Part shown: positions 24,214-32,857 of the stretch, piece after piece
How positions within the stretch are numbered: position 1 is the stretch's first letter
Layout: the number at the start of each line of letters is the position of its first letter
DNA from: HGM13233 sp900762805
GTDB taxonomy: Bacteria > Bacillota > Clostridia > Oscillospirales > Ruminococcaceae
Assembly: GCA_937993755.1 (NCBI GenBank)
Contig: CALKMA010000011.1
Coordinates: forward strand, 1 to 44,575
DNA length: 44,575 nt
Direction of reading: 5' to 3'
The notes under the pieces: model-generated
The model's database searches: none
What the model was told of the DNA's origin: nothing
Seen by the model: the letters and a program-made list of their open reading frames with translations, nothing else
Made by a program: the position numbers and the translations under genes

Positions 24214-24395
24214 CGGCCGGCCGACGGCGCGGCTTTCGGCCCGTCCGCCGTTTTCAGCTCCGCCCGCCGCACGACAAGCGCCGCGCGGCGGGCGGTTTTT
24301 TGCTGCTCTGCGGGCGGCTTCGCCGCTTCAGCCGCCTCTTTCCGGCGGCCCGGCGGGGTGCCGACCGTTTTTTGCCCTTGTTTCGGCGCAGCTTC

Positions 24396-24424
24396 TTGTA
24401 TTTTGCGCTGTCAGATGGTATCAT
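24396..24424 (+). promoter_or_regulatory. hflX promoter
   Basis: TTGTAT (24396-24401) and TATCAT (24419-24424) with a 17-base spacer. Confidence 0.6.
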
Positions 24425-24446
24425 AGTAGCAATAAGGAGTATTCCC

Positions 24447-25676
24447 ATGCTGCACGAAATCCACCAGAATGAGCCGGTCATCGCTGTCGCGGCGGCGGCC
24501 GACTGCGGACAATTCGATATCGACCGCTCGCTGGCCGAGCTGTCGCGGCTGGCCGAAACGGCGGGGGCCGAGATCCGCGCCGAGCTGGTGCAGAAGCTGC
24601 CGTCGCCGGAGGCCGGCAGCTATCTGGGGCTGGGAAAGCTGGCCGAGCTGCGTGAGCTGTGCGAGCAGGTCGGGGCCGACACCGTCATCGTCAACGATGA
24701 GCTGTCGCCCAACCAGCTTCGCGCCATGGAGGATGCCACCGACTGCACCGTCATCGACCGCACGGCGCTGATTCTGGATATTTTTGCCCTGGGCGCCGTG
24801 ACGGCCGAGGGCAAGCTGCAGGTCGAGCGCGCGCAGCTCGAATACCGCCTGCCGCGTCTCATCCGCTCGCGGTCGCTGTCGCGCCTCGGCGGCGGCATCG
24901 GCACACGCGGCCCCGGCGAAAGCCAGCTTGAGACCGACCGCCGGCACATCCGCCGCCGCATGGAGATGCTGGACCGAAAGCTGCGGGAGCTGAGCGGCCG
25001 CCGCGCTGTCACCCGCCGCAGCCGGCTGGGCTCCGGCATTCCGACCGTCTCTCTGGTCGGCTATACCAACGTCGGTAAATCGTCGCTGCTCAACGCGCTG
25101 ACAGGGTCGGACGCGCTGGCCGAAAACAAGCTGTTCGCCACGCTGTCGCCCACCATGCGGCGGCTGAGCGTCGGCGACCTGCATCAGATCGTGCTGGCCG
25201 ACACCGTCGGCTTTGTCAGCCGGCTGCCCCACGCGCTGGTCGAAGCCTTTCACTCGACGCTGGAGGAGATCTGTTACTCCGACCTTATTCTCATGGTGGC
25301 GGACGCCTCCGACCCCGAATGGCCGGAGCAGCTTCAGGTGACCCGTGCCGTCATCGACCAGTTGGGCTGCGCCGATATCCCAACGCTCACAGTATTCAAC
25401 AAATGCGACTGCCCGCACGCCGGCGGCCTGCCGGGCCTCTGCGTCAGCGCCCGTACCGGCGAGGGGCTGGACAGCCTGCTTGCCGCCGTCTCGCACGAGC
25501 TGGAAAGCCGCATTATCCGTGTCGAGCTGCTGCTGCCCTATGACAAGCTGGGGCTGGCGGCAGACATCCGCGCCGTAGGCAATATCCAGAGCGAGGTCTA
25601 CGGCGAGGCAGGCGTGCATATCACCGCCGCCGTTGACCGCCGCCACCTGGCGCAGTTCGAGGCCTATGTGCTGTAG
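24447..25676 (+). CDS. hflX: Ribosome-associated GTPase HflX
   Basis: A 409-residue protein from the ATG after AAGGAG; the longer open frame upstream has no start signal. The N-terminal HflX domain includes SYLGLGKLAELRELC, the FNDELSP-like VNDELSPNQ and the family motif GGGIGTRGPGESQLE (148-162). The G domain has GYTNVGKSS (205-213), DTVGF and NKCD. HflX binds the 50S subunit and splits stalled ribosomes under stress. The length is normal. Confidence 0.95.
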   Translation: MLHEIHQNEPVIAVAAAADCGQFDIDRSLAELSRLAETAGAEIRAELVQKLPSPEAGSYLGLGKLAELRELCEQVGADTVIVNDELSPNQLRAMEDATDCTVIDRTALILDIFALGAVTAEGKLQVERAQLEYRLPRLIRSRSLSRLGGGIGTRGPGESQLETDRRHIRRRMEMLDRKLRELSGRRAVTRRSRLGSGIPTVSLVGYTNVGKSSLLNALTGSDALAENKLFATLSPTMRRLSVGDLHQIVLADTVGFVSRLPHALVEAFHSTLEEICYSDLILMVADASDPEWPEQLQVTRAVIDQLGCADIPTLTVFNKCDCPHAGGLPGLCVSARTGEGLDSLLAAVSHELESRIIRVELLLPYDKLGLAADIRAVGNIQSEVYGEAGVHITAAVDRRHLAQFEAYVL

Positions 25677-25889
25677 GGCCGGCTCGGCGCCGCTTCGGAA
25701 GCGGGGCTCTTTCTCAGCCGCCGGCGCCGTTCCGTGCGGTGGGGGCAGACGGCCGTTCTCCCTGCCGCCCATCAGGCCGGCGCATAAGCGGAAATACATA
25801 AAGATGCCGCACGGCGGCATGTGAGGCCCGAACGACGGCTCTGGCCGCCGGAAGCATATGAAGACTGAAAAATGTAATAGAATACCGAT

Positions 25890-26717
25890 ATGATAAAGAC
25901 GAAACTGACCATTCTGACCGAGGATACCGCACTTTCCCCCTGCCGGGCCGAGCACGGCTTTTCGGCGCTGGTGGAGCGCGGCGGCCGGCAGCTGCTGTTC
26001 GACTGCGGCGCGACCGGCCTGTTCCTCGAAAACGCCGCGGCGCTGGGCCTTGCGCTGAAGCCCGATGCTGTGGTGCTCAGCCATAACCACTACGACCACG
26101 CCGGCGGCCTGCCCGCCCTGCTGCGGACGGAGGCCGGCTTTCGGCTCTACCTGTCGGCGCATTTTGAAAAGACCTGCTATTGGATCGACGCGCTGACCGG
26201 CGCGCGTGAGCAGACCGAGAGCGCCGTCACCCCGGCGCTGCTGCGGCGGTACGGCGTACAGCCGGCCAACGTCAGCGGCCCGCTGACGCCGGTGGAGGAA
26301 ATGCCGGGCGTCTGGCTGCTGTCAGATTTTGAAAGGGTCGATTTTGAGCCGGCCGATACAAGCAATTTTGCCGATTACGGCGGCGGCACGGCCGTTGACG
26401 ATTACCGGGATGAGCTGGCGTTGGCCATCGAGAGCGATGACGGGCTGACCGTGCTGACCGGCTGCGCCCACAACGGCCCCGCTACCATCTGCGAGGCGGC
26501 CGCCCGGCGGCTGGGCCGGCGGGTGGTGCGTTACTTCGGCGGCACGCACCTCATCGCCTGCGACGCGGCGCGCATCGCCCGCACAGCTGAATATCTGGCC
26601 GCGCGGGAGCTTCGGTGCCTCGGCGCCTGCCACTGCACCGGAGAGGCCGGCTTTGCGGCACTGGAGCAGCTGTCCGGCTTCCGACGCATGGCGGCGGGCA
26701 ATCAGGCGGTGTTTTAG
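25890..26717 (+). CDS. MBL-fold metallohydrolase (second copy)
   Basis: A 275-residue protein with the zinc motif SHNHYDHAGG (H65, H67, D69, H70), GCAHNGPATICEA and FGGTHLIACDA, paralogous to the protein at 19664-20494 (same length, same motif order). No good ribosome-binding site precedes the ATG at 25890, and no alternative start is better. It has no operon partner; hflX ends 213 bases upstream. The substrate is unknown. Confidence 0.82.
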   Translation: MIKTKLTILTEDTALSPCRAEHGFSALVERGGRQLLFDCGATGLFLENAAALGLALKPDAVVLSHNHYDHAGGLPALLRTEAGFRLYLSAHFEKTCYWIDALTGAREQTESAVTPALLRRYGVQPANVSGPLTPVEEMPGVWLLSDFERVDFEPADTSNFADYGGGTAVDDYRDELALAIESDDGLTVLTGCAHNGPATICEAAARRLGRRVVRYFGGTHLIACDAARIARTAEYLAARELRCLGACHCTGEAGFAALEQLSGFRRMAAGNQAVF

Positions 26718-26986
26718 CCTTCGGGCCGGCGGGTGCGTGCAGTCTGTTCCCTGTTTTCCCTGCCGCCGCTTTTTCTGCCGCTTATTCAGGCGCAGCCGCC
26801 GCAGGGTGTTTTCCACATAAAAGCCGGTGCCCCTTCGGGGATGCCTGCCTCTTTTCCACTGCGCCTTTCCCGGCACTTTGGGGGAGACCGGCCGGCTGCC
26901 GCCCGACCTCCCGCGCCGCCTTGCCGGGCGGCGCACGGAAAATCTGTTTTTTAGAAAATTAAAATATATATTTCGGAGGTAATCCC
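26718..26986. other. Intergenic region upstream of the zinc-ribbon gene
   Basis: It holds an inverted repeat with arms GCCGCCCG and CGGGCGGC between about 26898 and 26932, followed by a short AT-rich stretch (26941-26970) that probably carries the promoter of the next gene. No gene is seen. Confidence 0.5.
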
Positions 26987-27712
26987 ATGTTTTGTCCCAA
27001 ATGTGCCAGGCAGATCCCTGATTCCTCGCGCTTCTGCGAGTTCTGCGGAACGGCGCTGACCGCACCGGCGCAGCCGGCATCCCAGCCTATTCCGCAGCCG
27101 GTACCCCAGCCTGTCCCGCAGACGGTGCAGCCTGTACAGCCGGCCGATGCAGCTGCCGCGGGTTTTCAGCCCGCCGAGCCGTCCGCGCCCGATGCGGCCG
27201 CCGCGGGCCTTCAGCCCGCCGAGCCGTCCGCGCCCGATGCGGCCGCCGCAGGCTTTCAGTCCGCCGAGCCGTCCGCGCCGGAGACGGCTGCGTCCGGGAC
27301 GGCCGCTGCGCCCGAAGCAGTGCCGCAGGGCAGCTGTCAGCCGCCGGTCTACCAGCAGCCCGTTTATCAGCAGGCAGCCTATCAGCAAATGCCCAATAAC
27401 GTTTACTATCAGGCCCCGGCCGGTCAGTCCGGGGGAATCGGGCTCGGCATTGCCTCAATGGTATGCGGCATCCTGTCGCTGCTGTGCTGCTGCGTTCCCG
27501 TACTTGGCCCGCTGCTGGGTCTGGCAGCCGTCGTGATGGGTATCATCGGTCTGAAGGCCGAGGTCAAGGGCTACGCCATCGCCGGTCTTATCTGCGGCGG
27601 CATCGGCCTGCTGGTCGGCGCTGTGTTCCTGATCTATGCCGTAAGCGACGGCGGCCTCTATGATACTCTCCGCGATACGTGGTACGAGATACTTCAGCCA
27701 TTCAGCTATTGA
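26987..27712 (+). CDS. Zinc-ribbon membrane protein with Ala/Pro repeats and a DUF4190-like C-terminus
   Basis: A 241-residue protein with GGAGG before the ATG. It starts with a zinc ribbon (CPKCARQIPDSSRFCEFCG). A low-complexity linker follows: Pro/Gln-rich, then three 15-residue repeats of the DAAAAGFQPAEPSAP type, then a Gln/Tyr-rich part. Two membrane helices end the protein (IGLGIASMVCGILSLLCCC, GYAIAGLICGGIGLLVGAVF), resembling DUF4190. The ribbon should lie in the cytoplasm. The function is unknown. A similar ribbon-plus-membrane protein is encoded at 42790. Confidence 0.8.
   Translation: MFCPKCARQIPDSSRFCEFCGTALTAPAQPASQPIPQPVPQPVPQTVQPVQPADAAAAGFQPAEPSAPDAAAAGLQPAEPSAPDAAAAGFQSAEPSAPETAASGTAAAPEAVPQGSCQPPVYQQPVYQQAAYQQMPNNVYYQAPAGQSGGIGLGIASMVCGILSLLCCCVPVLGPLLGLAAVVMGIIGLKAEVKGYAIAGLICGGIGLLVGAVFLIYAVSDGGLYDTLRDTWYEILQPFSY
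27146..27280 (+). repeat. Three 45-bp in-frame tandem repeats
   Basis: Units start at 27146, 27191 and 27236 and encode DAAAAG(F/L)Q(P/S)AEPSAP. They are close to identical, so the number may vary between strains. Confidence 0.9.
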
Positions 27713-27804
27713 CGACTTTCCGGCAGCTCTACGGCTCTCTCTGCGGGGCGCGGAACGATATCATGCCGGAGCCGGCTTATGGAAGCCTGACGGCAGTGTG
27801 CCTT

Positions 27805-27840
27805 GCCGGGAGAGGGGCTGCGTGCCGCTCCCGGCATTTT
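27805..27840 (+). terminator. Terminator after the zinc-ribbon gene
   Basis: Arms GCCGGGAG (27805-27812) and CTCCCGGC (27828-27835), then ATTTTTG. Confidence 0.75.
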
Positions 27841-27863
27841 TGCGGCAGAAGCCGCCGGATAAA

Positions 27864-27892
27864 TTGACATAATTCTTTTTAACAACTATAAT
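27864..27892 (+). promoter_or_regulatory. Consensus promoter of the ddl-murI-argS operon
   Basis: TTGACA (27864-27869), a 17-base AT-rich spacer and TATAAT (27887-27892): both boxes are perfect. Confidence 0.88.
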
Positions 27893-27921
27893 AATGAAGT
27901 ATATCGGAATGGGGGAGAAAA

Positions 27922-28371
27922 ATGTCGGAACGACGGGACAGGCGCGGGCTTTCCCCGCTGGCGCGTGCGCTGCTGCTCCACCTTCTGGTGTCGGCTGCCG
28001 TTGCTTCGGCCGGGCTGCTTTTCTTCCGCTCGCACATCGAGCTGCCCGAATGCTGGTTCCACGCCGGCATCGGCCTTCCCTGTATCGCCTGCGGCGGTAC
28101 GCGGGCGGCCTATCAGCTGACACAGCTTCACCTGCGCGCCTCCTTCTGGTACAATCCCATCCCGCTGCTGACCGCCGTCTGTGCGGGCGGGCTGCTGCTG
28201 ACGGAAGCCGCGCTGCTGCTGGCCGGCCGCAAACGGGCGCTGCCGCAGGCAGCGGTGCCGGTTTTGGTCATCCTTGTGGCGCTGCTGGCAGCGCTTTTCT
28301 GGGCGCTTCGCCTTGCCGGGGTCTTTCCCGTGCCGGAGGCCGTTCCCCAATTTCTCAATCCAATTCATTGA
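27922..28371 (+). CDS. DUF2752 membrane protein
   Basis: A 149-residue protein with GGGGGAG before the ATG. It has the family's PCxxCGxTRA signature (GLPCIACGGTRAAYQLTQ) after the first membrane helix and two to three further hydrophobic segments (LLTAVCAGGLLLTEAALLLAG, VLVILVALLAALFWALRL). The function of DUF2752 is not established; the two cysteines are invariant in the family. It is the first gene of the operon and ends 11 bases before ddl. Confidence 0.85.
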   Translation: MSERRDRRGLSPLARALLLHLLVSAAVASAGLLFFRSHIELPECWFHAGIGLPCIACGGTRAAYQLTQLHLRASFWYNPIPLLTAVCAGGLLLTEAALLLAGRKRALPQAAVPVLVILVALLAALFWALRLAGVFPVPEAVPQFLNPIH

Positions 28372-28382
28372 AAGGCCGTTTT

Positions 28383-29441
28383 ATGCAAAAGAAAAATATT
28401 GCCGTTCTGTTCGGCGGTGTTTCCAACGAATATGAGGTCTCGCTGCGCTCGGTGTGCTCGGTGCTGCGTTCCATAGACCGTGCGGTATACCAGCCGCTCC
28501 CCATCGGTATCACCCGCCAGGGAAAATGGTTCTACTATCCCGGCGCGCCGGAGCATATCGAGGCCGATGACTGGCATGAGCAGCCCTGCTGTGAGCGCGC
28601 TGTCCTTTCGCCCGACGGATGCCTGATCCGCTTTACCGAAAGCGGCCCACTCGACGTGGAGCTTTACGCCGTGATTCCCGTGCTGCACGGAAAAAACGGT
28701 GAGGACGGCAGTATGCAGGGGCTTTTGCAGCTTTCGGGCATCCCGTTCGTCGGCTCCGGCGTGACGGGCAGCGCCCTGTGTATGGATAAGGCCTATTCCA
28801 ACGCCATTTTCGACTATTACGGCATCCCGCACTGCGAATGGACGTCGTTTACCGCCCATGAGGCCGGCCGTGCCGAGGAGCTGGCCGGGGCCTTTGCCCG
28901 GAAGGTGGGCTATCCCGTCATTGTCAAGCCGGCCAGAGCCGGCTCGTCGGTCGGCGTCAGCAAGGCGGCCGACAGCGCCGCACTCAGCCGGGCCATTTGC
29001 GAGGCCCTCCGCTATGACGACAAGGTGGTGCTGGAGCGCTGCGTCAACGGCCGTGAGATCGAGTGCGCCGTGCTGGGCTATGACGAGCTTTTTGTCTCCG
29101 GGGTGGGTGAGATCCTGCCGCCGGAGGGCGTTATCTACACCTATGATGAAAAATATTCGGCCGCCAGCGCCACCGGCCTGGTCATCCCGGCCGACCTGCC
29201 GGAGGCGACAGTGGCGCAGATCCGCACAATAGCCGCCCGCGCCTATAAAGCGCTGGGCTGCGGCGGGCTGTCGCGCGTCGATTTCTTTTTGGAGGACGGC
29301 CGCCCGCTCGTCAATGAGATCAACACCTTGCCCGGCTTCACCTCCATCAGCATGTATCCCAAGCTGATGGAGCAGGCCGGCATCCCGACGACCGAGCTTA
29401 TCACCAGGCTCATCGAGCTGGCGGCGGAGCAGCGGAAATGA
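28383..29441 (+). CDS. ddl: D-alanine--D-alanine ligase
   Basis: A 352-residue ATP-grasp enzyme that joins two D-alanines for peptidoglycan precursors. Motifs are LFGGVSNEYEVSLRS at the N-terminus, HGKNGEDGSMQGLLQLSGIP, the ATP-binding VKPARAGSSVGVSK, and the magnesium site EINTLPGFTSISMYP. The length is normal. Its TGA overlaps the ATG of murI, so the two cell-wall genes are translationally coupled: one supplies D-Ala-D-Ala, the other D-glutamate. Confidence 0.95.
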   Translation: MQKKNIAVLFGGVSNEYEVSLRSVCSVLRSIDRAVYQPLPIGITRQGKWFYYPGAPEHIEADDWHEQPCCERAVLSPDGCLIRFTESGPLDVELYAVIPVLHGKNGEDGSMQGLLQLSGIPFVGSGVTGSALCMDKAYSNAIFDYYGIPHCEWTSFTAHEAGRAEELAGAFARKVGYPVIVKPARAGSSVGVSKAADSAALSRAICEALRYDDKVVLERCVNGREIECAVLGYDELFVSGVGEILPPEGVIYTYDEKYSAASATGLVIPADLPEATVAQIRTIAARAYKALGCGGLSRVDFFLEDGRPLVNEINTLPGFTSISMYPKLMEQAGIPTTELITRLIELAAEQRK

Positions 29442-30190
29442 CAGGAATTTTTGACAGCGGCGTCGGCGGACTTTCGGTGCTGCGTCATCTGCTGCGGCTG
29501 GCGCCGCGGGGTGACTATGTTTATCTGGCCGACACCGCCCGTATTCCCTATGGCTCCCGCTCGCGCGAGGAGATCATCGGGATCGCCAAAAGCGACATGG
29601 GCTTTCTGATCTCCAAGGGCGTCGATGCGCTGGCGGCCGGCTGCGGCACCGTCAGCTCGGTGTTTCCGGCCGACGAAATCGCACGCCTGCCGGTGCCCTT
29701 CTGCGGCGCCATTGCCCCGGCGGCCGAGAAGGCGGCTCAGCTGGGCGGCCGCATCGTGCTGCTGGCGACCGAGCTTTCGGTCAAGAGCGGGCGGTTCGCC
29801 CGCCTTGTCGCCTCGCTCAACCCGGAGGCCGAGGTTGTCGGCGTCGCCTGCCCCGCTTTCGTGCCCCTGATCGAGGGCGGCATCGCTCAGAATCGGGACG
29901 AGCTCCGGCTGGCCGCCGCCCGCTATCTGGCCGAGGGCGGCCCGGCTGATGTCGTGGTGCTCGGCTGCACCCATTTCCCGCTCATTTCCGATATCATTGC
30001 CGGGCTGACCGACGCCCGCGTGGTGGATATCGGGCTGGAGATGGCGCTGCACCTGCTGCCCGCCGTAAAGGAGGAGCACGGCCGGGTGCGGCTGTATGTG
30101 TCAGGCGACCGGACAAGCTTTGTGCGTTCGGCCGGCGAGATCCTCGGCCTTGATGCCGACCCCATCACAGAGGCAATGACATGGCAGTGA
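29438..30190 (+). CDS. murI: Glutamate racemase
   Basis: A 250-residue enzyme converting L- to D-glutamate for peptidoglycan. The substrate motif is FDSGVGGLSVL (D6, S7). The first catalytic cysteine, C69, is in GCGTVSS and the second, C177, in LGCTHFPLI. The first motif has Gly where many family members have Asn (ACNTAS); from memory this also occurs in other clostridia. The start overlaps the ddl stop (ATGA) and the end overlaps ywiB by 10 bases. Confidence 0.9.
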   Translation: MTGIFDSGVGGLSVLRHLLRLAPRGDYVYLADTARIPYGSRSREEIIGIAKSDMGFLISKGVDALAAGCGTVSSVFPADEIARLPVPFCGAIAPAAEKAAQLGGRIVLLATELSVKSGRFARLVASLNPEAEVVGVACPAFVPLIEGGIAQNRDELRLAAARYLAEGGPADVVVLGCTHFPLISDIIAGLTDARVVDIGLEMALHLLPAVKEEHGRVRLYVSGDRTSFVRSAGEILGLDADPITEAMTWQ

Positions 30191-30630
30191 AACGCTACCG
30201 CATCACCATAGAGGGCACACAGACCGTTGACGGCGAGAGCGAAAAGCTGCATTTTTCCACCGAGGGCAGCTATCGCCTGGAGGGGCGGCGCGCCCGGCTG
30301 TCCTATGACGACACCGAGCTGACCGGCTATGCCGGCAGCCGGACGGTCATCTGCGCCGAGGCCGAGGAGCAGGCCAGCATCGAGCGGACGGGTCAGTCCG
30401 CCAGCACCCTTACGGTGCGCCCCGGCGAGCGCCGGCAGTCCTATTACGACATCGGCGTCGGCTGCGTTTCGGTGGCAGTCAACGGGCTGGCCGTCGAAAA
30501 CCGCCTGCGGCCCGACGGCGGCACGCTGCGGCTGCGCTATGCGCTTGAGCTGGAATCCAACATCGTGTCCGAAAATATCGTATCCATAACAGTAAGGGAG
30601 ATATCCAATGCAAGACAGATACACCTTTGA
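30181..30630 (+). CDS. ywiB: DUF1934 (YwiB-like) beta-barrel protein
   Basis: A 149-residue small soluble protein. The alternating beta pattern (YRITIEGTQTVDGESEKLHF, LRYALELESNIVSENIVSI) and the position directly before argS match the YwiB family of Firmicutes. No activity is known. It overlaps murI by 10 bases at its start and argS by 23 bases at its end, so all three are tightly coupled. Confidence 0.82.
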   Translation: MAVKRYRITIEGTQTVDGESEKLHFSTEGSYRLEGRRARLSYDDTELTGYAGSRTVICAEAEEQASIERTGQSASTLTVRPGERRQSYYDIGVGCVSVAVNGLAVENRLRPDGGTLRLRYALELESNIVSENIVSITVREISNARQIHL

Positions 30631-32293
30631 GCAGCAGCACCTGCGCGAGCTGGTGGCCGGCGCGCTCGAAAGCGCCATGGCGGCCGGCGACCTCCGGCAG
30701 GCCGAGCCGGCTGCCTTTGTGGTCGAAACGCCGGCCAACGCGCAGAACGGCGATTTTGCCGTCAACGCGGCGCTGGTCAACGCCCGTGTCTTTGGGCGTT
30801 CGCCCCGCGATATCGCTGCGGCCATCGTGAAGCATCTCGACCTGACCGGCACCGATTTTGCGCGCGCCGAGATCGCCGGCCCCGGCTTTATCAATTTCTT
30901 TCTCGGCTCCGGCTTCTATGCCGGAACGGTGTCCGATGTTCTTGCGCGCGGCGAGCAGTACGGCCGTACCGACGCCCGCAGGGGCCAGAGGATCAACGTG
31001 GAGTACGTGTCGGCCAACCCGACCGGCCCCATGCATATCGGCAATGCCCGCGGCGGCGCTCTCGGCGACTGCCTGGCCTCGATCCTCGACGCGGCGGGGG
31101 CCGAGGTGACCCGCGAGTTCTATGTCAATGACGCCGGCAACCAGATCGCCAAATTCGGTCTGTCGCTTGAGGCGCGCTACATGCAGATATTCGACCCCGA
31201 TTTCCCGATGCCCGAAAACGGCTATCTCGGCGCCGATATCACCGAGCACGCGCAAAGCTACGCCGCCCTGCACGGCGATGCGCTGACCGGCCTGCCGGCC
31301 GAAGAGCGTCGCGACGCACTGGTGGCCTATGCGCTGCCGCTGAATGTCGCCGGCCTGGAGCGTGACCTTGCCAGCTACGGCATCCGCTATGATGTCTGGT
31401 TCCGCGAGAGCAGCCTGCACCGGAGCGGCGCCGTGCAGCGCGCCCTGGCGCAGCTGACGGCCAACGGCAAGACCTATGAAAAGGAGGGCGCGCTCTGGCT
31501 GAGAGCGCCGGAGGGCGATGAAAACCTCAAGGACGAGGTGCTGGTGCGCGCCAACGGCATCCCGACCTACTTTGCCGCCGATATTGCCTATCATTACAAT
31601 AAGCTGGTCGAGCGCGGCTTCGACAAGGCCATCGACATCTGGGGGGCCGACCATCACGGCCATGTGGCGCGGCTCAAGTACGCCGTGTCCTGCCTGGGTG
31701 TCGATCCGAACCGGCTCGACGTCGTGCTGATGCAGCTGGTGCGCCTGATGAGCGGCGGCGAGATGATCAAGGTCAGCAAGCGTTCGGGCAAGGCCATCAC
31801 GCTGGCGACGCTGCTTGACGAGATCCCCACCGATGCCGCCCGCTTCTTCTTCAACCTGCGTGAGCCGCAGAGCCATCTCGACTTTGATCTGGACCTTGCG
31901 GCCAGCAGCACCAGCGACAATCCCGTTTACTATGTGCAGTATGCCCACGCGCGCATATGCAGCATCCTGCGCGCGGCCGCGGAGGAGGGACTCGACGTCG
32001 CCGATACCGGCGACCTGACGCGCCTCACCGAGCCGGAGGAAAAGGAGCTTATCCGGCTGCTCGGTCAGCTGCCGGGTGAGATCGTCCGGTCGGCCGCAAG
32101 CTACGATCCGGCCCGCATCACGCGCTACACCGTCGAGCTGGCCACCCTGTTTCACAAGTTCTATAACGCCTGCCGTGTCAAGGACGCGCCCGACGGCCTC
32201 GCCGCTCCGCGCATCGCCCTTTGCCGCGCTGTGGCAACGGCCATCCGCAACTGCCTGTCGATGCTCAAGATCAGCGCTCCCGAAAGAATGTAA
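30608..32293 (+). CDS. argS: Arginyl-tRNA synthetase
   Basis: A 561-residue class I synthetase charging tRNA-Arg. The N-terminal tRNA-recognition domain (1-110) is followed by the ATP motif PTGPMHIGNARGG (HIGH at 143-146), a KMSK-type motif KVSKRSGK and an anticodon-binding helical C-terminus ending in LSMLKISAPERM. The start lies inside the end of ywiB. It is the last gene of the operon with normal family length. Confidence 0.96.
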   Translation: MQDRYTFEQQHLRELVAGALESAMAAGDLRQAEPAAFVVETPANAQNGDFAVNAALVNARVFGRSPRDIAAAIVKHLDLTGTDFARAEIAGPGFINFFLGSGFYAGTVSDVLARGEQYGRTDARRGQRINVEYVSANPTGPMHIGNARGGALGDCLASILDAAGAEVTREFYVNDAGNQIAKFGLSLEARYMQIFDPDFPMPENGYLGADITEHAQSYAALHGDALTGLPAEERRDALVAYALPLNVAGLERDLASYGIRYDVWFRESSLHRSGAVQRALAQLTANGKTYEKEGALWLRAPEGDENLKDEVLVRANGIPTYFAADIAYHYNKLVERGFDKAIDIWGADHHGHVARLKYAVSCLGVDPNRLDVVLMQLVRLMSGGEMIKVSKRSGKAITLATLLDEIPTDAARFFFNLREPQSHLDFDLDLAASSTSDNPVYYVQYAHARICSILRAAAEEGLDVADTGDLTRLTEPEEKELIRLLGQLPGEIVRSAASYDPARITRYTVELATLFHKFYNACRVKDAPDGLAAPRIALCRAVATAIRNCLSMLKISAPERM

Positions 32294-32341
32294 GGCCGGC
32301 GCGCCGGCCGCAGAAACCCCCACCCGAAAGGAGAGAGTCGT

Positions 32342-32839
32342 ATGCCGTTATTTGAGGTTTTCCCCGTTATCCTGTTTTTTATCGTCTTTATGTTCGTCGC
32401 TATCACTGTCATTACAGGCATTGTGAGGACGATAAAGAGCGTGAGCAGCCAGCAGGCGGCCCCGCCGCCGCGCGGCCCGGCCCGCCCCGGCACAAGGCCC
32501 CCGCAGCCGCGGCGGCACGCCAGTGCCCCCTATTCGCAGCGGCCCATGCCCGGCGACCGCCCGCTGCCCTCGCGCACGCTGCAGACCTATTCGCAGTCGG
32601 GCAGCCATCTGTGCGAGGACCCGGAGAGCCACTTCGGCCGCGGCGCGGAGGACGACGTCGATATGATGAAGACCATCGACCGATACCGCCGCGAGCGGCT
32701 GCAGTACCGAACCTTTGAGCGCGGCCTGACGCAGGAGGAGCGCGAGCATTTTGAGCAGACCTACCGCGAGCTGTATGAAAGCGGCATCATGGACGCCAAA
32801 GAGTATCGGTATAAGATGGAGGAGCTGCGCTGCCGGTAA
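32342..32839 (+). CDS. Membrane protein with SHOCT-like C-terminus
   Basis: A 165-residue protein with AAGGAGAG before the ATG. One N-terminal membrane helix (VFPVILFFIVFMFVAITVI) is followed by a Pro/Arg-rich linker of about 70 residues and a helical C-terminal segment, LYESGIMDAKEYRYKMEELR, resembling SHOCT-type short domains. The function is unknown. It lies 48 bases after argS and 18 bases before the aminotransferase gene, so read-through from the argS operon is possible. Confidence 0.68.
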   Translation: MPLFEVFPVILFFIVFMFVAITVITGIVRTIKSVSSQQAAPPPRGPARPGTRPPQPRRHASAPYSQRPMPGDRPLPSRTLQTYSQSGSHLCEDPESHFGRGAEDDVDMMKTIDRYRRERLQYRTFERGLTQEEREHFEQTYRELYESGIMDAKEYRYKMEELRCR

Positions 32840-32857
32840 CAGCGGCGCAGAAAGGCG

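Noticed and set aside
24411..26162. 583-codon leftward frame opposite hflX
   Set aside because: Antisense to a complete HflX with all motifs.
30479..32323. 614-codon leftward frame opposite argS
   Set aside because: Antisense shadow; ArgS motifs are complete on the forward strand.
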